Positions 41,485 through 50,116 of a stretch of DNA of 50,305 bases are shown here, piece after piece. The notes below the pieces were generated by a model. It was not told the DNA's origin, ran no database searches, and saw only the letters and a program-made list of their open reading frames with translations. This DNA comes from an uncultured SAR86 cluster bacterium (lineage in GTDB: Bacteria; Pseudomonadota; Gammaproteobacteria; Magnimaribacterales; D2472). The DNA lies in contig CABYNW010000006.1 of the NCBI GenBank assembly GCA_902520495.1, forward strand, positions 1-50,305, in the 5' to 3' direction. The stretch's first letter is position 1. Every line of letters begins with the position of its first letter. The position numbers were made by a program, and so were the translations under genes.

Positions 41485-41505
41485 AATGTTTACACTGCAC
41501 ACATT
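41485..41505. promoter_or_regulatory. TetR-type operator upstream of tolC-like gene
   Basis: The reverse complement of this 21-bp site differs from site 1 (10924-10944) at a single position. It begins inside a perfect -10 box TATAAT (41482-41487), and the start codon of the tolC-like gene is 20 bp beyond its end, so binding here should block transcription. A second TATAAT is at 41463-41468. No good -35 is visible for either. Confidence 0.78.
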
Positions 41506-41525
41506 AAATGGGTTAGAATGTACTT

Positions 41526-42860
41526 ATGAAAATTAATTTTTACAAAAAATTTCTTGTGATTCTTATTTCCTGTTCGCCCTTATCTTCTGAAAATATTCTT
41601 GAGATATATAATGAAGCATTAGAGAATGATCCAACATACAAGTCTGCAGAATATTCATATCTTGCAGATAAACAGATTATTGTTCAAGGAAGAGCCGCCC
41701 TTCTTCCAAGCATAACTCTAAGTGGGTCAACTAACTGGAATGAGTATTATCAAAATGATGTTTTGCAACAAGAATATAATTCATTTTCAAAATCAGCTAG
41801 AGTTACTCAACCATTATTTCGGCTAGATACCTGGTTCAATTTTAAAAGATCAAAATCGCTTACAAATGCTGCAGAAGCAGATTTTGCATATGAGCAACAG
41901 AATCTTTTATTAAGAACAGCTGAGTTATATTTTGGAGTATTAAGAGCAATAGATAATTTAAATGCTGCTATATCTGAAGAAAAAGCAATAAAGAAACAAT
42001 TAGATCAAGCTCAACAAAGATATGAAGTTGGTTTATCAGCCATAACCGGAGTTCAAGAAGCTCAGCTTGCATATGATTTAAGTAAGGCTTCTAGAATAAA
42101 TACAGAAGGTAATTTATTTTCTGCGAGAGAGGCCTTAAATGCACTAATTGGAAGAGAAATTTTTTCATTAGATGAATTAGGAGAGGAGTTAAATGTTTCA
42201 TCCCCATATCCAAATTCAAAAGAAGAATGGGTTGAATTAGCTTTAAAAAATAACTACCAATTAAAAGCTTCATATCTTAGAAAAGATGCAGCCAAAAATA
42301 ATGCAAGAAATGCTGCTTCTAATCATCTTCCAAAGATTGATATTGTAGGATCCGCATCAGAATCTGAAACAAATCAGTTTAATTATGAAGGGTTTGAAAT
42401 CAATGGTCAGGGTATACCTGTTCCTGCGGTTACTGGAAGAAGAAATTATGCAATTCAAATGAGTATTCCAATCTTTCAAGGCGGTGCTGTTAACTCAAGA
42501 AGGAAACAAGCGTACTCTCAATATAATCAAGCAGACGAAAATACTTTATTTGCTGAAAGAAGAGTTATACAAGAGGTTAGATCACAATTCTCAAATGTTG
42601 TAACCTTAGTAGCTAATGTTACTGCTCAAAAGCAAGCAGTTATTTCAGCAACAAGCGCCTTAGAAGCTACTCAAGTTGGTTATAAAGTTGGTACGAGAAA
42701 CGTTGTTGATCTTCTTCAAGCTGAAAAAAATCTTTACAGTGCTGAAAAAAATCTTGCAAATGCGAAGTATGACTACATTCTCGCTAATCTGAGACTGGCT
42801 TTAGCAGCAGGAACAATAAGCCCAAGTGATATTGTAGATATCAATAATCTATTAAAATAA
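41526..42860 (+). CDS. tolC: TolC-like outer-membrane efflux channel
   Basis: 444 aa with a signal peptide (cleavage near residue 20) and the two tandem OEP repeats typical of TolC: LEIYNEALENDPTYKSAEY at the start, QRYEVGLSAITGVQEAQ in the first repeat and VGYKVGTRNVVDLLQAEK in the second. It forms the exit duct for RND pumps and type I secretion. It is followed after 3 bp by mutM. A copy of the operator found at the RND/tetR locus overlaps its promoter, linking it to the pump at 6864-10906. Confidence 0.93.
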   Translation: MKINFYKKFLVILISCSPLSSENILEIYNEALENDPTYKSAEYSYLADKQIIVQGRAALLPSITLSGSTNWNEYYQNDVLQQEYNSFSKSARVTQPLFRLDTWFNFKRSKSLTNAAEADFAYEQQNLLLRTAELYFGVLRAIDNLNAAISEEKAIKKQLDQAQQRYEVGLSAITGVQEAQLAYDLSKASRINTEGNLFSAREALNALIGREIFSLDELGEELNVSSPYPNSKEEWVELALKNNYQLKASYLRKDAAKNNARNAASNHLPKIDIVGSASESETNQFNYEGFEINGQGIPVPAVTGRRNYAIQMSIPIFQGGAVNSRRKQAYSQYNQADENTLFAERRVIQEVRSQFSNVVTLVANVTAQKQAVISATSALEATQVGYKVGTRNVVDLLQAEKNLYSAEKNLANAKYDYILANLRLALAAGTISPSDIVDINNLLK

Positions 42861-42863
42861 ATT

Positions 42864-44155
<1,292 letters not shown>

Positions 44156-44227
44156 CTAGAATCATACTAAAAATTATTATTTAATCAAAATTATTAATAA
44201 AGATTAATATTCCTATAAAACTGAAAT

Positions 44228-44256
44228 TTGATACATTTTTCAGATTTTTGTATGAT
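44228..44256 (+). promoter_or_regulatory. Sigma-70 promoter of proteorhodopsin gene
   Basis: TTGATA (44228-44233), a 17-base spacer, and TATGAT (44251-44256) give a near-consensus promoter; transcription would start near 44263, with a leader of about 56 nt. No operator-like repeat overlaps it, which suits strong constitutive expression. Confidence 0.75.
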
Positions 44257-44268
44257 ATGCACTTGTAT

Positions 44269-44313
44269 ATTACGGGGGGGAGTAATTTTTACTCCTACTT
44301 ACTTATAAGGAGT
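44269..44313 (+). promoter_or_regulatory. Proteorhodopsin leader with G7 tract and mutually exclusive hairpins
   Basis: Three stems are possible. A: GGAGTAA (44279-44285) with TTACTCC (44289-44295). B: ACTCCT (44291-44296) with AGGAGT (44308-44313), which contains most of the Shine-Dalgarno AAGGAG (44307-44312). C: ATTAC (44269-44273) with GTAAT (44282-44286), looping out the seven Gs (44274-44280). A excludes B and C; B and C can coexist and hide the ribosome-binding site. Base pairing is visible; a switching role is inference. Confidence 0.5.
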
Positions 44314-44318
44314 TATAT

Positions 44319-45047
44319 ATGAAATTTTTATTAACAATGGCTGGTGTTCTTGCACTGCCTGCATTTGCTGCTGATTTGTCAACAAGTGATACAACAGGAA
44401 TCACCTTTTGGTTAGTTACTGCTGCTATGCTTGCTGCAACTGTATTTTTCTTTGTTGAAAGAGACAGAGTTCATGGCAAATGGAAAACTTCACTATCAGT
44501 TGCTGGTTTAGTTACTGGTATTGCGTTTTGGCATTATTTATATATGAGAGGCGTTTGGGTTGAAACTGGCGAATCTCCAACTGTATATAGATATATCGAT
44601 TGGCTTATTACTGTGCCGCTTCAAATTATTGAGTTCTACTTAATACTTAAAGTATGTACAAATGTAAGTTCAAGTCTTTTCTGGAAATTACTTGGAGCAT
44701 CTTTAGTTATGCTTGTTGGTGGTTTCATGGGAGAAACTGGATCTAATGCAATGGTTTGTGGTGCAATAGCAACATTGGCATGGTTGTACATTATCTATGA
44801 AGTGTTCTCTGGCGAAGCTGGACAACTTAATGCTTCAAGTGGTAATGCAGCAGCACAAAGTGCTTTTAGTACTATTAGATTAATTGTTACTTTTGGTTGG
44901 GCTATTTATCCTATTGGATATTGGATGACCATGGGTGACGGTGCTGATCTAGCTAATGCTAACTTAATTTATAACCTTGCTGATTTTGTAAACAAAATCG
45001 CGTTTGGTTTAGCTATTTATGTAGCAGCTGTTAGCGACTCAGAATAA
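44319..45047 (+). CDS. Proteorhodopsin, blue-absorbing type
   Basis: Seven-helix retinal protein and light-driven proton pump. 242 aa with a signal peptide (MKFLLTMAGVLALPAFA). The helix C region RYIDWLITVPLQIIEFYLI has the proton acceptor D94, T98 and donor E105 (97, 101 and 108 in standard numbering). The tuning residue 105 is Gln (Q102 here), the blue form. H72 matches His75, and the retinal lysine is K226 in ADFVNKIAFG. AAGGAG lies 6 bases before the ATG. It has its own promoter and terminator. Retinal-synthesis genes are not in the window. Confidence 0.98.
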   Translation: MKFLLTMAGVLALPAFAADLSTSDTTGITFWLVTAAMLAATVFFFVERDRVHGKWKTSLSVAGLVTGIAFWHYLYMRGVWVETGESPTVYRYIDWLITVPLQIIEFYLILKVCTNVSSSLFWKLLGASLVMLVGGFMGETGSNAMVCGAIATLAWLYIIYEVFSGEAGQLNASSGNAAAQSAFSTIRLIVTFGWAIYPIGYWMTMGDGADLANANLIYNLADFVNKIAFGLAIYVAAVSDSE

Positions 45048-45062
45048 TTTTATTTTATTCAT

Positions 45063-45090
45063 AAAACCCAGCATTAAGCTGGGTTTTTTT
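45063..45090. terminator. Rho-independent terminator, probably bidirectional
   Basis: CCCAGC (45067-45072), loop ATTAA, GCTGGG (45078-45083), then seven Ts: a strong intrinsic terminator 16 bp after the proteorhodopsin stop. The flanking AAAA before the stem gives a T-run on the other strand, so it can also end the minus-strand SDR-symporter transcript, whose last stop codon touches it. Confidence 0.9.
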
Positions 45091-45811
45091 ATGGAAGAAT
45101 TTCTTCTCCATCCCAAGCAAAAATTTTACCGCTATCCTTGCTTTTTAAATTGTCTATTACTTTAAGAAGTTTCTTTGCACTGTAATCTGGTGTAAAGAGC
45201 TTATCTGCCTTAACATTTTTTTCAAATGGTTTGCTTAAAAAACTTTTAACAGTACCAGGCTGCAAGCCAACAAAAATAGCATTTGGATTTGACCTTTTTA
45301 TTTCTATGCTAAAATTTTTAATAATCTGATTAAGAGCTGTTTTGCTTGATCTGTATGAGTACCATCCTCCAAGATTGTTATCAGTAATGCTTCCGACTCT
45401 GGCACTTAAGAACGCGAATGTACTTCTTATATCTTTTTTAAGGAAAGGTATGAAATATTTACCAACTAAAGTTGGTCCAATAGTATTCACTAAAAGAACT
45501 TTTTTAAGTCTTTCAGCATTGATATCCTTAATACTCTTTTCTGGAAATATATCGTCATCATTATGCAATATGCCTGTTGCTACAAAAATTAAATCAAACT
45601 TGGTGTCTTTGGGTAATTTTTCTACTGCACTTTTTATTGAATCTTCTTTCTCAATATCAATTGTGATATTTTTAATTCTTTCTGTATCTTTATTTACATT
45701 TGTTCTTGAGAACTTATAAACAACATCTATTAAATCATTATTGACAAGATTTTCTGATATTGAATTTCCAATCGCCCCACTAGAACCAATTACAGCAACT
45801 GTTTTCTTCAT
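45089..45811 (-). CDS. SDR family oxidoreductase
   Basis: 240 aa short-chain dehydrogenase/reductase. The NAD(P) motif GSSGAIGNSI is at 9-18, and the catalytic Ser and YSYRSSK (Tyr-x3-Lys) are around 140-156, after FLSARVGSI. The overall layout resembles the CsgA/C-factor-like SDRs. The substrate is unknown. It is 2 bp after the symporter gene and so probably in its transcript. Confidence 0.88.
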   Translation of the reverse strand: MKKTVAVIGSSGAIGNSISENLVNNDLIDVVYKFSRTNVNKDTERIKNITIDIEKEDSIKSAVEKLPKDTKFDLIFVATGILHNDDDIFPEKSIKDINAERLKKVLLVNTIGPTLVGKYFIPFLKKDIRSTFAFLSARVGSITDNNLGGWYSYRSSKTALNQIIKNFSIEIKRSNPNAIFVGLQPGTVKSFLSKPFEKNVKADKLFTPDYSAKKLLKVIDNLKSKDSGKIFAWDGEEILP

Positions 45812-45813
45812 AT

Positions 45814-47562
45814 TTATGGTTGTCTTATATTATCTATCATCTGATAGATTTCCTTAGGGGGCTTACTATAAAAATTTGTAACAATTAATGCAACACAAAA
45901 ATTTATAATCATTCCAAAAAAACCGAATCCTTCTGGTGATATACCCAGAAACCAATTTTCAGCAGTATTAAGTTGAGAATTAAAAAATTTAAAATAAATT
46001 ATATAGGATGATGTTGCGACAAGCCCTGAGATCATTCCTGCAATTGCGCCTTCTTTATTTAACCCTTTATAAAAAATACCAAGAAATAATGCAGGGAAAA
46101 TGGTGGAGGCTGCTAATCCAAAAGCAAATGCTACAACTTGAGCAACAAAGCCAGGCGGATAAATCCCAAACAGGCCTGCAATAAAAATTGCAACAGCTGC
46201 TGCGCATCTAGCAAAAAGTAACTCTTGTTTTTCTGTAATTTTTGGCATCAAAATCTTTTTCATTAAATCATGTGATATTGATGCTGAAATAACTAGTAAG
46301 AGTCCTGCAGCTGTTGACAAGGCTGCTGCTAGAGCTCCTGCAGCAACTAAGGCAATAACCCAATTAGGTAACTGTGCGATTTCAGGATTTGCAAGAACCA
46401 TAATGTCATTGTCTATGTAAACCTCATTTGAATTTGTGGTATTTGGATTATTTGAAGTCAATCTTTCGCCATGTGTGCCTTCTTTATCTAAGTATTTAGG
46501 CTTAATCCCATCTAGAGCATTACCTTTTGAATAGTTTATTATTCCGTCATTATTTTTATCCTTCCATGCTATTAGGCCTATTTCTTCCCAGTTCTTAAAC
46601 CATTCTGGAGCATTTTTATATTCAACCTCTTGAACTGAATCAATAAAATTTATTTTTGCGAAAGCTGCGACTGCTGGAGCTGTTGTATAAAGGAGTGCTA
46701 TAAAAACTAATGCATATCCTGCTGATTTTCTAGCATCACTTACCTTGGGAACTGTAAAAAATCTAACAATAACATGGGGAAGACCTGCGGTTCCAAACAT
46801 TAAAGCAGCAGTAATAAAAAATATGTCTACATTACTCTTATTATTATCTGTGTAAGCATTGAATCCTAATTCTAATGACAGTTGATCTAATTTATCCAAT
46901 AAATATACGGAAGATCCTGCTATTTTATCACCAAACCCCAGCTGTGGAATTGGGTTATTTGTGATCATTAAAGAGATGAATATAGCAGGAACCATGTATG
47001 CAAAGATAAGAACACAATATTGAGCAACTTGTGTATATGTTATGCCCTTCATACCACCTAAAACTGCATAAAAGAAAACTATTAACATGCCTATAATTAC
47101 GCCGGTATTAATATCAACCTCAAGAAATCTTGAGAATACAATACCCACTCCTCTCATTTGACCGGCTACGTATGTAAAAGAAATAAATATTAAACAAACT
47201 ATTGCAACCAATCTAGCAGCCTTTGAGTAATATCTAGTACCTATAAAATCAGGTACAGTATATTTTCCAAATTTCCTTAAGTATGGTGCTAGTAACAATG
47301 CTAATAAAACGTATCCTCCAGTCCAGCCCATTAAATAAACTGATCCATCTTTTCCTAAAAATGCTATTAAGCCAGCCATTGAAATAAATGAAGCTGCTGA
47401 CATCCAGTCTGCAGCTGTTGCCATGCCATTAGCTATTGGGTTAACGCCTTTACCAGCAATGTAAAAATCATTAGTTGACCTTGCTCGCGACCAAATTGCA
47501 ATTCCTATATAGATTGCAAAAGAAATTCCAACAAATAAATAAGTTAGCGTTTTTAATTCCAT
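45814..47562 (-). CDS. Sodium:solute symporter, large subunit (VC_2705/ActP-like)
   Basis: 582 aa SSS-family transporter with about 13 transmembrane segments. FYIAGKGVNPIANGMATAAD near residue 33, DWMSAASFISMAG and GGMKGITYTQVAQY are typical of the acetate/cation symporter branch. A soluble insert (about 310-385) contains a DKNNDGIINYSKG stretch that looks like a calcium-binding EF-hand loop. With the small subunit encoded just upstream (1-bp overlap) it matches the two-part symporters annotated as VC_2705 type. Likely substrates are short carboxylates, but this is not shown by sequence. Confidence 0.9.
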   Translation of the reverse strand: MELKTLTYLFVGISFAIYIGIAIWSRARSTNDFYIAGKGVNPIANGMATAADWMSAASFISMAGLIAFLGKDGSVYLMGWTGGYVLLALLLAPYLRKFGKYTVPDFIGTRYYSKAARLVAIVCLIFISFTYVAGQMRGVGIVFSRFLEVDINTGVIIGMLIVFFYAVLGGMKGITYTQVAQYCVLIFAYMVPAIFISLMITNNPIPQLGFGDKIAGSSVYLLDKLDQLSLELGFNAYTDNNKSNVDIFFITAALMFGTAGLPHVIVRFFTVPKVSDARKSAGYALVFIALLYTTAPAVAAFAKINFIDSVQEVEYKNAPEWFKNWEEIGLIAWKDKNNDGIINYSKGNALDGIKPKYLDKEGTHGERLTSNNPNTTNSNEVYIDNDIMVLANPEIAQLPNWVIALVAAGALAAALSTAAGLLLVISASISHDLMKKILMPKITEKQELLFARCAAAVAIFIAGLFGIYPPGFVAQVVAFAFGLAASTIFPALFLGIFYKGLNKEGAIAGMISGLVATSSYIIYFKFFNSQLNTAENWFLGISPEGFGFFGMIINFCVALIVTNFYSKPPKEIYQMIDNIRQP

Positions 47563-47831
47563 TAATTTTTGTCTTTAGAATTCAACTTTTTTGAATCAGA
47601 GAAGAATTTTTTTTCAAGCTTGTTCATTAAATATACGTATAAAAATATTATTAGAACAAAAAAATAAATACTTCCTTGCTGAGAAAACCAAAAACCTAAT
47701 TTGAATCCACCAATTCTGAAATTATCTAAGTTATCTGACCAAATTATTCCGAAACCAAAAGATACTATGAACCAAATTACTAAAAGAGATGACAAGATAA
47801 TTAAATTAGATTTCCAATAAGAGAATTTCAT
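47562..47831 (-). CDS. DUF4212 small subunit of sodium:solute symporter
   Basis: 89 aa with two transmembrane segments (about 11-29 and 50-68) separated by a short loop containing FRIGGFKLGFWFSQQGSIYF, the signature of DUF4212 (small solute/sodium symporter subunit). Always found next to the large subunit, as here. Starts 63 bp after the formate dehydrogenase stop, with a terminator-like hairpin in between. Confidence 0.88.
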   Translation of the reverse strand: MKFSYWKSNLIILSSLLVIWFIVSFGFGIIWSDNLDNFRIGGFKLGFWFSQQGSIYFFVLIIFLYVYLMNKLEKKFFSDSKKLNSKDKN

Positions 47832-47840
47832 AAATTTATT

Positions 47841-47882
47841 AAAAACTAATCAGAGATAAAATTAAAAACTTCATCTCTGATT
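47841..47882 (-). terminator. Terminator-like hairpin after formate dehydrogenase
   Basis: Perfect 10-bp stem AATCAGAGAT/ATCTCTGATT (arms 47848-47857 and 47873-47882) with a 15-base loop, followed on the minus strand by AGTTTTT. It lies between the formate dehydrogenase stop and the symporter small-subunit gene, so the two are probably separate transcripts or partly insulated. Confidence 0.6.
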
Positions 47883-47894
47883 AAAACGATTAGA

Positions 47895-49091
47895 CTACTT
47901 CTGATATTTAGCCGCTTCTTCTGAACCGTCAGTAGCGGTACCCTTTGTATAAGAATGAGCTCCCATTCCTGCTAAATCACCATTTTGAACAATTAAATAT
48001 GGGTCTCTTATTGGCTTGCCTTCAAAGAGACACTCAAGAATTTCTCTAACTCCAGCTGCATACCGAGCTTGTGCAGAAAGAGATGTTCCTGAGGTATGTG
48101 GAGTCATGCCATGATTAGGCATTGTTCTCCATACATGGTCATTGGGTGCTGGTTGAGGAAACCAAACATCACCAGCGTAACCACTTAATTGGCCAGACTC
48201 TAAACCTCTTGCGATTGCGTCTTTATCACAAATTTTTCCTCTTGCGGTATTAACAATATATGCGCCCCTTTTCATTTTACCAATCATCTCATCATCAAAT
48301 AGATGTTCGGTTTTAGGGTGTAAAGGGCAACTAATATTAACTACATCACAAACAGCAACAAGTGATTCCACAGAATCATGGTAAGTAAGATTCAACTCAG
48401 CTTCAACTTCATCAGATAGTTTATGAATATCAAAGTAATGCAAATGAACATCAAAGGGCTTCATTTTTCTCAACATGTCTATACCAATTCTTCCAGCTGC
48501 TACAGTTCCAACATGCATTCCCTCTACATCATAGGATCTTTGAACAGCATCAGCTATATTCCATCCACCTTCTTTTACAATCCTGTGTTGATTATGATAG
48601 TCCCTTACCATTGAAAGGATCATCATTACAATGTGCTCAGCAACAGATCTAGAATTACAGTAAGTAACCTCGACTACATCAACTTTGTTATCCATTGCGG
48701 CTTGTAAATCAACATGATCAGAACCAATGCCTGCTGTAATAGCCATTTTAAGATTTGGTGCAGATTCCATTTTTTCTCTAGTTAAATAATACGGGAAAAA
48801 AGGTTGCGAAATTACTATATCCGCATCCACCAGTTCTTTGTCAGCAACACAGCCATCCCCGTCTTTGTCAGATGTTACAACTAAAGTATGTCCAGCATCC
48901 TCTAAAAATTTTCTTAAACCTAATTCTCCAGAGACGCAGCCAAGAAGTTCTCCAGGTGTAAAATCAATTGCACTAGGAGATGGTAAAGACATTCCGTCAG
49001 GATATTTATCTAACTTAGGTAAGTCATCTCTAGCATAATTATCAGGCATTCCTGATATAGGATCATCATATAAAATACATAAAATTTTCAT
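47895..49091 (-). CDS. fdh: NAD-dependent formate dehydrogenase
   Basis: Oxidises formate to CO2 with NAD+. 398 aa of the D-2-hydroxyacid dehydrogenase fold, aligning almost without gaps with the Pseudomonas sp. 101 enzyme as I recall it. Key residues fall at the same numbers: I122, N146, D221 (NAD preference), R284, Q313 and H332 (PHTSG). VCILYDDP-type start, HVGTVAAGRIG dinucleotide motif and the GAHSYTKG tail agree. No molybdenum or selenium is needed in this class. It is a single-gene source of NADH from formate; the neighbouring sodium symporter could feed it a carboxylate, which is speculation. Confidence 0.96.
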   Translation of the reverse strand: MKILCILYDDPISGMPDNYARDDLPKLDKYPDGMSLPSPSAIDFTPGELLGCVSGELGLRKFLEDAGHTLVVTSDKDGDGCVADKELVDADIVISQPFFPYYLTREKMESAPNLKMAITAGIGSDHVDLQAAMDNKVDVVEVTYCNSRSVAEHIVMMILSMVRDYHNQHRIVKEGGWNIADAVQRSYDVEGMHVGTVAAGRIGIDMLRKMKPFDVHLHYFDIHKLSDEVEAELNLTYHDSVESLVAVCDVVNISCPLHPKTEHLFDDEMIGKMKRGAYIVNTARGKICDKDAIARGLESGQLSGYAGDVWFPQPAPNDHVWRTMPNHGMTPHTSGTSLSAQARYAAGVREILECLFEGKPIRDPYLIVQNGDLAGMGAHSYTKGTATDGSEEAAKYQK

Positions 49092-49189
49092 TTGCGCTCC
49101 CCAATAAATAATTTTAAGTAGTAATATTAATCCAATATCTTATAAAATACACTTAAATTATTTACTTAAATCTTAGGAGGTTTATTAAT

Positions 49190-49504
49190 ATGTTGAGATG
49201 GGCAATAAGAGCAGTAGCTGCTAATAGTTACAAGAAAAGGGCAGTATCAGAATCAAGCCGAGCTTCAAGAAAGTCAAATGATGCTATAAGGGAATTTAGA
49301 TATGCAAAAAGGGAGAAAGATCTTAATAAAAAAATGGATTATATGGCGGAAGGTATGAGCAAATTATCTGAAGCAGTAAGCCATAGCTCTAATTCAATTG
49401 AACCACTGGCTGAAATGTCATTTGTTGCCTCATTGCTGGTTGAAAGCATTCAAGATAATTTAGATGAACAAACAAAAGATATAGTTACAAAATTAAAGGC
49501 ATAA
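49190..49504 (+). CDS. Unrecognised small helical protein
   Basis: 104 aa, not recognised. It begins MLRWAIRAVAANSYKKRAVS, is rich in Lys, Arg, Ser and Glu, and looks almost entirely helical. Residues about 20-65 could form a coiled coil. A less charged stretch (75-90) is not long enough for a membrane span. A perfect AGGAGG (49175-49180) lies 9 bases before the ATG, one of the strongest ribosome-binding sites in the window, so it is probably well expressed. It is divergent from formate dehydrogenase and stands alone. Confidence 0.7.
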   Translation: MLRWAIRAVAANSYKKRAVSESSRASRKSNDAIREFRYAKREKDLNKKMDYMAEGMSKLSEAVSHSSNSIEPLAEMSFVASLLVESIQDNLDEQTKDIVTKLKA

Positions 49505-49544
49505 TATTACTAACTATAAGAAAAATGACTATATTAATCTATAA

Positions 49545-49564
49545 ATATGAGTACATATGAGTAC
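49545..49564 (+). repeat. Tandem 10-bp repeat with start codons
   Basis: ATATGAGTAC occurs twice in direct tandem, and ATGAGTACAAAT recurs at the start of the next gene (49610) and inside it (about 49884). Each copy would encode Met-Ser-Thr. The second tandem copy opens a mini-frame of 11 codons (49557-49592) that begins Met-Ser-Thr-Asn like the downstream protein. Confidence 0.6.
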
Positions 49565-49609
49565 AAATATTGAAAAATCAATAATAATTTAGTACATTAA
49601 GCATACATT

Positions 49610-50116
49610 ATGAGTACAAATGAACAAAAATACCTAGTCTTAAGAGGTAAGAATAAAGACATATATTTTATGCAAAAGAGGCTTTCTAAGGTGCAAGCAG
49701 CTGTTTATGGAAAAGAATTCATAAAAAAATCATTGGAAACTAAAGATTTAAATGAAGCAATGCGTAAAAGGGATGAAATATTAAAAAAACTTGATTTAAT
49801 AAGCTTAAATGAAGAAAAAAACTCATTAAATGAATTAAATATAATAACTATAAAAGATCAAAATACCTCTACAGAGAATTATATGAGTACAAATCAGGAA
49901 AATGAACTTAGTTTTGATGAAAATTTTTCAAATAATGTACCCATTGCATCAAATCATAATAATTTTCTTGATAAAGATGAAAATCAAGGAAAATATTCAA
50001 TTTTTTCTCTAAAATTACTTAAAATTCCAGAAAAAGAGGATTTGATTGTTAAAATTGATAAAATCATACCAATAGCTATAGTCCTTATAACTCTATTTAT
50101 TGCTCTAATTGCTTAG
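49610..50116 (+). CDS. Unrecognised protein: recombinase-N-terminus-like domain plus C-terminal membrane anchor
   Basis: 168 aa. Residues about 7-60 (YLVLRGKNKDIYFMQKRL, then KKSLETKDLNEAMRKRDEI) look like the short N-terminal domain (DUF6538-like) found in front of many tyrosine recombinases/phage integrases. No catalytic domain follows: there is an Asn- and Glu-rich low-complexity linker (about 62-130) and then a hydrophobic C-terminal helix (about 150-168) ending the protein. MSTN at the start recurs internally (MSTNQENEL). The topology suggests a tail-anchored protein. The domain assignment is tentative; the function is unknown. It overlaps the convergent partial gene by 12 bp. Confidence 0.6.
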   Translation: MSTNEQKYLVLRGKNKDIYFMQKRLSKVQAAVYGKEFIKKSLETKDLNEAMRKRDEILKKLDLISLNEEKNSLNELNIITIKDQNTSTENYMSTNQENELSFDENFSNNVPIASNHNNFLDKDENQGKYSIFSLKLLKIPEKEDLIVKIDKIIPIAIVLITLFIALIA

